Source: an uncultured Bacteroidota bacterium (GTDB lineage Bacteria > Bacteroidota > Bacteroidia > UBA7662). Taken from it: a DNA stretch of 8,774 bases. The notes under the pieces are model-generated. The model was given only the letters and a program-made list of their open reading frames with translations. It made no database searches and was not told where the DNA came from. The stretch is from contig CAIVQI010000199.1 in assembly GCA_903908015.1 (NCBI GenBank), positions 1-8,774 on the forward strand, written 5' to 3'. This document shows, piece by piece, positions 6,215 through 8,774 of this stretch. Each line of letters begins with the position of its first letter. The first letter of the stretch is position 1. A program made the position numbers and the translations under genes.

Positions 6215-8372
6215 ATTCCCAGTTATGCGCATAAATCCCGCTTTGTTCTTGCTTTTTTTCATGTTGATGGCCGGTTCTTGTCAAACAAAGATGAATACAT
6301 CTACCCAATTTCCCGACTTGGTGCCGCCAAAGGCCTCTGAGAAGCCTTATGAGTTGGTTTCGGCGCATGGTCACAAGCGTTCCGATCCCTATTATTGGTT
6401 AAGGGAGCGGGAAAATCCGGAAGTTATCGCCTATTTGGAAGCCGAGAATGCCTACTACGACAGCATGACAGCGCATACACGGCCGCTACAGGAGAAGCTG
6501 TTTGCAGAGATGAAGGGGCGGATTGTGGAGGACGATCAAAGCGTACCTGTACGCCGGGGTGATTATTTCTACTACGTTCGTTATGTGAAAGGTGGAGAAT
6601 ATCCTATTTACGTGCGCCGCAAAGGCAGCATGGAGGGTGCAGAGGAGGTATTGGTTGATGGAAACGAATTGGGGAAGGGACAGGCATACCTGAGTTTCTT
6701 CTTGTCGGTGAGCGACGACCATCGTTTTGCGGCGGTGGTGGTGGACACGGTGGGCCGCAATTTTTATGAAATCAGGGTTAGAGATTTATCGGCCAATACC
6801 TGGTTGCCCGATCGCATACCTCATACCCGTGGGGCTGTTGAATGGTCGACCGATGCCACGGCCTTTTATTACACTCTGCCCGAGGCGGTGTCGCTGCGTA
6901 CGAACAAGGTGATGCGCCATTCGTTGGGTAAGGCTGTTTCGACTGATGCATTGGTTTATGAGGAGAAGGAGCCGACACTCAACTGTTCTGTTGGCAAGAG
7001 TAAATCGCGTCAGTACATCATGATCACATCCGACCGTACTGATGCCTCCCTTGTTCACATTTTGGATGCATCTGTTGCCGGATTTGGAGCGAAACCTCGT
7101 CCAATCGCCCCGCTTCGTGATGGGGTTGAATATCGGGTGGACCATGCCGGAGGCGATCATTGGATGATCTACACGAACCAGCAGGCTGTCAACTTCCGAT
7201 TGGTGAAGGCGCCGCTGAACCGTACACAGCCAGAACATTGGGTGGACGTAGTGGCGCACCGCGCGGATGTATTGTTGGAGGACGTAGATTATTTTCGCGA
7301 CTTTATGGTGCTGCAGGAGAAGCGCGAGGGTTTGAGTCACATTCGAATTCTTCCAGCCTCGGGCGCAGCCCCATTTGAGTTGCCCTTCGATGAGCCCGCT
7401 TACACCGCTTCCCTCAGCTACAACCCCGAGTTTGAGTCTGAGGTGGTACGCTACTCCTACACATCACTCACGACACCTGCTACAGTATACGACTATGATA
7501 TGAAAGCAAGGCGCCGAACGCTGATGAAGCAACAGCAGGTGCCTGGGGGTTTTGAGCCATCGCGATACAAAAGCGAGCGGGTTATGGTACCTTCGCGCGA
7601 TGGGCGGCGTATTCCTGTTTCCATAGTGTATCGTGTAGATCGGTTTAAAAAGGGGAATGGCCAGCCGGGTTGGCTGTATGCCTATGGTTCTTATGGCAGT
7701 TCGATGGATGCGCGCTTTTCATCGAATCGACTCAGCTTACTTGATCGGGGGTTTGTTTTTGCCATCGCCCATGTGCGGGGCGGCATGGAGATGGGCGGCG
7801 GCTGGTACGAGGAGGGCAAGATGTTGAACAAGAAAAATACGTTCAACGACTTCATCGATTGTTCGCGCTGGTTGCAGGAACAGGGGTATGTGGCCAAGGA
7901 TAAATTATTCGCCCAGGGAGGCAGCGCGGGTGGGTTGTTGATGGGTGCGGTGTCGAACATGGCGCCTGAATTGTATCGGGGTATCATCGCAGATGTTCCA
8001 TTTGTGGATGTGATCAGCACAATGATGGATGAGAGCATACCCCTCACCACTTTTGAGTGGCAGGAGTGGGGCAATCCCAATATCCGCGAACAATACGACT
8101 ATATGTTGTCTTATTCGCCCTACGATCAAGTGGAACGCAAGAATTACCCCCATATGCTGGTCACCACCGGACTCCATGATTCGCAGGTGCAGTATTGGGA
8201 GCCTGCCAAGTGGGTGGCGCGCCTCAGGGCCATGAAGACCGACAAGAATGTGCTGTTTTTATACACCAACATGGATGCTGGTCATGGCGGCGCCAGTGGT
8301 CGTTTTGAGTCACTGAAGGAAGTGGCCCGCGAATACAGCTTTGCATTTGACCTCCTGGGCATTCGGGAGTAG
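6207..8372 (+). CDS. ptrB: Oligopeptidase B (S9A prolyl-oligopeptidase family), predicted lipoprotein
   Basis: From ATG 6207 the protein has 721 residues; Escherichia coli PtrB has 686. It begins with a hydrophobic lipoprotein signal (LFLLFFMLMAGSC, lipid-accepting Cys25), so it is probably membrane-anchored in the cell envelope, unlike cytosolic PtrB. An N-terminal segment (DPYYWLRERENPEV) and a beta-propeller region precede the alpha/beta-hydrolase domain. The catalytic triad is Ser573 in GGSAGG, Asp658 in GLHDSQVQYWEP and His693 in AGHGG. The last ~220 residues match PtrB closely, so it is a serine peptidase of short peptides. Of the acidic residues tied to basic-site preference, Glu576 is kept (Glu617), but Glu578 is Gln619 and Asp462 is Arg503 (E. 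coli numbering, from memory). ATG 6207 overlaps the ALDH stop by 8 bases; ATG 6225 gives a shorter, equally good signal peptide. The frame is open further upstream, inside the ALDH gene. Confidence 0.92.
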   Translation: MSKFPVMRINPALFLLFFMLMAGSCQTKMNTSTQFPDLVPPKASEKPYELVSAHGHKRSDPYYWLRERENPEVIAYLEAENAYYDSMTAHTRPLQEKLFAEMKGRIVEDDQSVPVRRGDYFYYVRYVKGGEYPIYVRRKGSMEGAEEVLVDGNELGKGQAYLSFFLSVSDDHRFAAVVVDTVGRNFYEIRVRDLSANTWLPDRIPHTRGAVEWSTDATAFYYTLPEAVSLRTNKVMRHSLGKAVSTDALVYEEKEPTLNCSVGKSKSRQYIMITSDRTDASLVHILDASVAGFGAKPRPIAPLRDGVEYRVDHAGGDHWMIYTNQQAVNFRLVKAPLNRTQPEHWVDVVAHRADVLLEDVDYFRDFMVLQEKREGLSHIRILPASGAAPFELPFDEPAYTASLSYNPEFESEVVRYSYTSLTTPATVYDYDMKARRRTLMKQQQVPGGFEPSRYKSERVMVPSRDGRRIPVSIVYRVDRFKKGNGQPGWLYAYGSYGSSMDARFSSNRLSLLDRGFVFAIAHVRGGMEMGGGWYEEGKMLNKKNTFNDFIDCSRWLQEQGYVAKDKLFAQGGSAGGLLMGAVSNMAPELYRGIIADVPFVDVISTMMDESIPLTTFEWQEWGNPNIREQYDYMLSYSPYDQVERKNYPHMLVTTGLHDSQVQYWEPAKWVARLRAMKTDKNVLFLYTNMDAGHGGASGRFESLKEVAREYSFAFDLLGIRE

Positions 8373-8415
8373 GGCTTACTACCGATCTTCTGTTCACTTT
8401 GTGGTTCAAGTATGA

Positions 8416-8444
8416 TTGTATCATGGTGACTAAGAGGTATTTTG
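8416..8444 (+). promoter_or_regulatory. Possible Bacteroidota-type promoter for the last gene
   Basis: TTG at 8416-8418 (preceded by A, so three of four bases of TTTG) is followed after 19 bases by TATTTTG at 8438-8444, one base short of TAnnTTTG. Transcription starting near 8450 would leave about an 18-base leader before ATG 8468. That favours this start over ATG 8423, which lies upstream of the -7 element. Both half-sites are imperfect. Confidence 0.35.
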
Positions 8445-8467
8445 CATCCATGTTTTGTTTGCCACAC

Positions 8468-8774
8468 ATGAGGACTGCTGTTTGTTCGGTTTGGGTTTAT
8501 TTCCTAATTTCTTTCAATGTTTTTGCCCAGACCGACACGACCTTTTGGTTTGTGGCCCCGGAAGTGGCCCAGGCACATAGCGACAGGCCCATAGCGTTTC
8601 GGATGACCTCCGGTGCAACGGCCTGCAGTGTGCGGGTCTTTACCCCGGCTGACCCTACCATCTATGACAATACGGTTGTCATTCCCCCTCAAACGGTCAT
8701 CTCGCTCGACCTGACCCCCCAGATCAACCTCATAGAGAACGATCCGCCCAATCAGGTACTGAACCGGGGATTTA
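8468..8774 (+). CDS. N-terminal part of a secreted surface protein, IgGFc-binding-like (3' partial)
   Basis: The reading frame runs off the end of the window, giving 102 residues. Residues 1-20 form a clear signal peptide with a hydrophobic core (VWVYFLISF) and a VFA cleavage site before Gln21. The mature part starts TDTTFWFVAPEV, then has DRPIAFRM, SVRVFTPADP, and VVIPPQTVISLDL. This pattern (an FW motif close to the mature start, then beta-strands and a Pro-rich strand) resembles the N-terminal region of large IgGFc-binding-like proteins in Bacteroidota, many of which end in T9SS sorting domains. The domain name is from recall and moderately sure; export is well supported. ATG 8468 was chosen because it directly begins a normal signal peptide; in-frame ATGs at 8450 and 8423 are alternatives. 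It may be an independent transcription unit, 95 bp after the oligopeptidase gene. Confidence 0.72.
   Translation, partial: MRTAVCSVWVYFLISFNVFAQTDTTFWFVAPEVAQAHSDRPIAFRMTSGATACSVRVFTPADPTIYDNTVVIPPQTVISLDLTPQINLIENDPPNQVLNRGF

Noticed and set aside
6786..7340. A 184-codon minus-strand open frame opposite the oligopeptidase B propeller region
   Set aside because: No motif or regulatory context; the + strand frame matches oligopeptidase B throughout.
8411..8425. Small hairpin ATGAT-TGT-ATCAT after the oligopeptidase B gene as a terminator
   Set aside because: The stem is only five AT-rich pairs, with no following run of T; it overlaps the promoter-like site and is probably chance.

Overview
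This window reads as chromosomal DNA of a member of the Bacteroidota. Four things support this. The first 174 bases encode the tail of a type IX secretion system (T9SS) type B sorting domain, which is essentially confined to this phylum. The promoter-like sites match the Bacteroidota pattern TTTG-N19/20-TAnnTTTG. The genes lack clear Shine-Dalgarno sequences. The gene families (GSCFA protein, M1 peptidase with an outer-membrane-type C-terminus, lipoprotein oligopeptidase B) are at home there. Base composition looks close to half GC, fairly high for the phylum. I cannot name a genus.

Layout: every gene is on the + strand. (1) 1-174 is the 3' end of a T9SS-exported surface protein. (2) 175-309 is a non-coding gap with an imperfect tandem repeat of period 36 bp and a good promoter match. 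(3) 310-1305 encodes a GSCFA-family protein of the SGNH-hydrolase type. (4) A 94-bp gap carries a -7-like element. (5) 1400-4645 encodes an exported M1-family zinc metallopeptidase fused to a probable outer-membrane beta-barrel. (6) 4661-6214 encodes an ALDH7-type alpha-aminoadipic semialdehyde dehydrogenase. (7) 6207-8372 encodes an oligopeptidase B with a lipoprotein signal peptide. (8) A 95-bp gap holds a promoter-like site. (9) 8468 to the end of the window is the 5' part of another exported surface protein, resembling the IgGFc-binding-like proteins of this phylum.

The M1, ALDH7 and oligopeptidase B genes are packed tightly (15-bp gap, then an 8-bp overlap) and are probably co-transcribed. 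Together they suggest use of external peptides: one enzyme cleaves internal bonds near basic residues, one trims N-termini, and one handles a late step of lysine breakdown. That link is inference.

I found no mobile element, RNA gene, CRISPR array or defence system, and no clearly new system. The best leads are the substituted specificity residues in the oligopeptidase B, the peptidase-barrel fusion, the period-36 repeat, and a promoter placed so close to the GSCFA gene that its mRNA may be leaderless.
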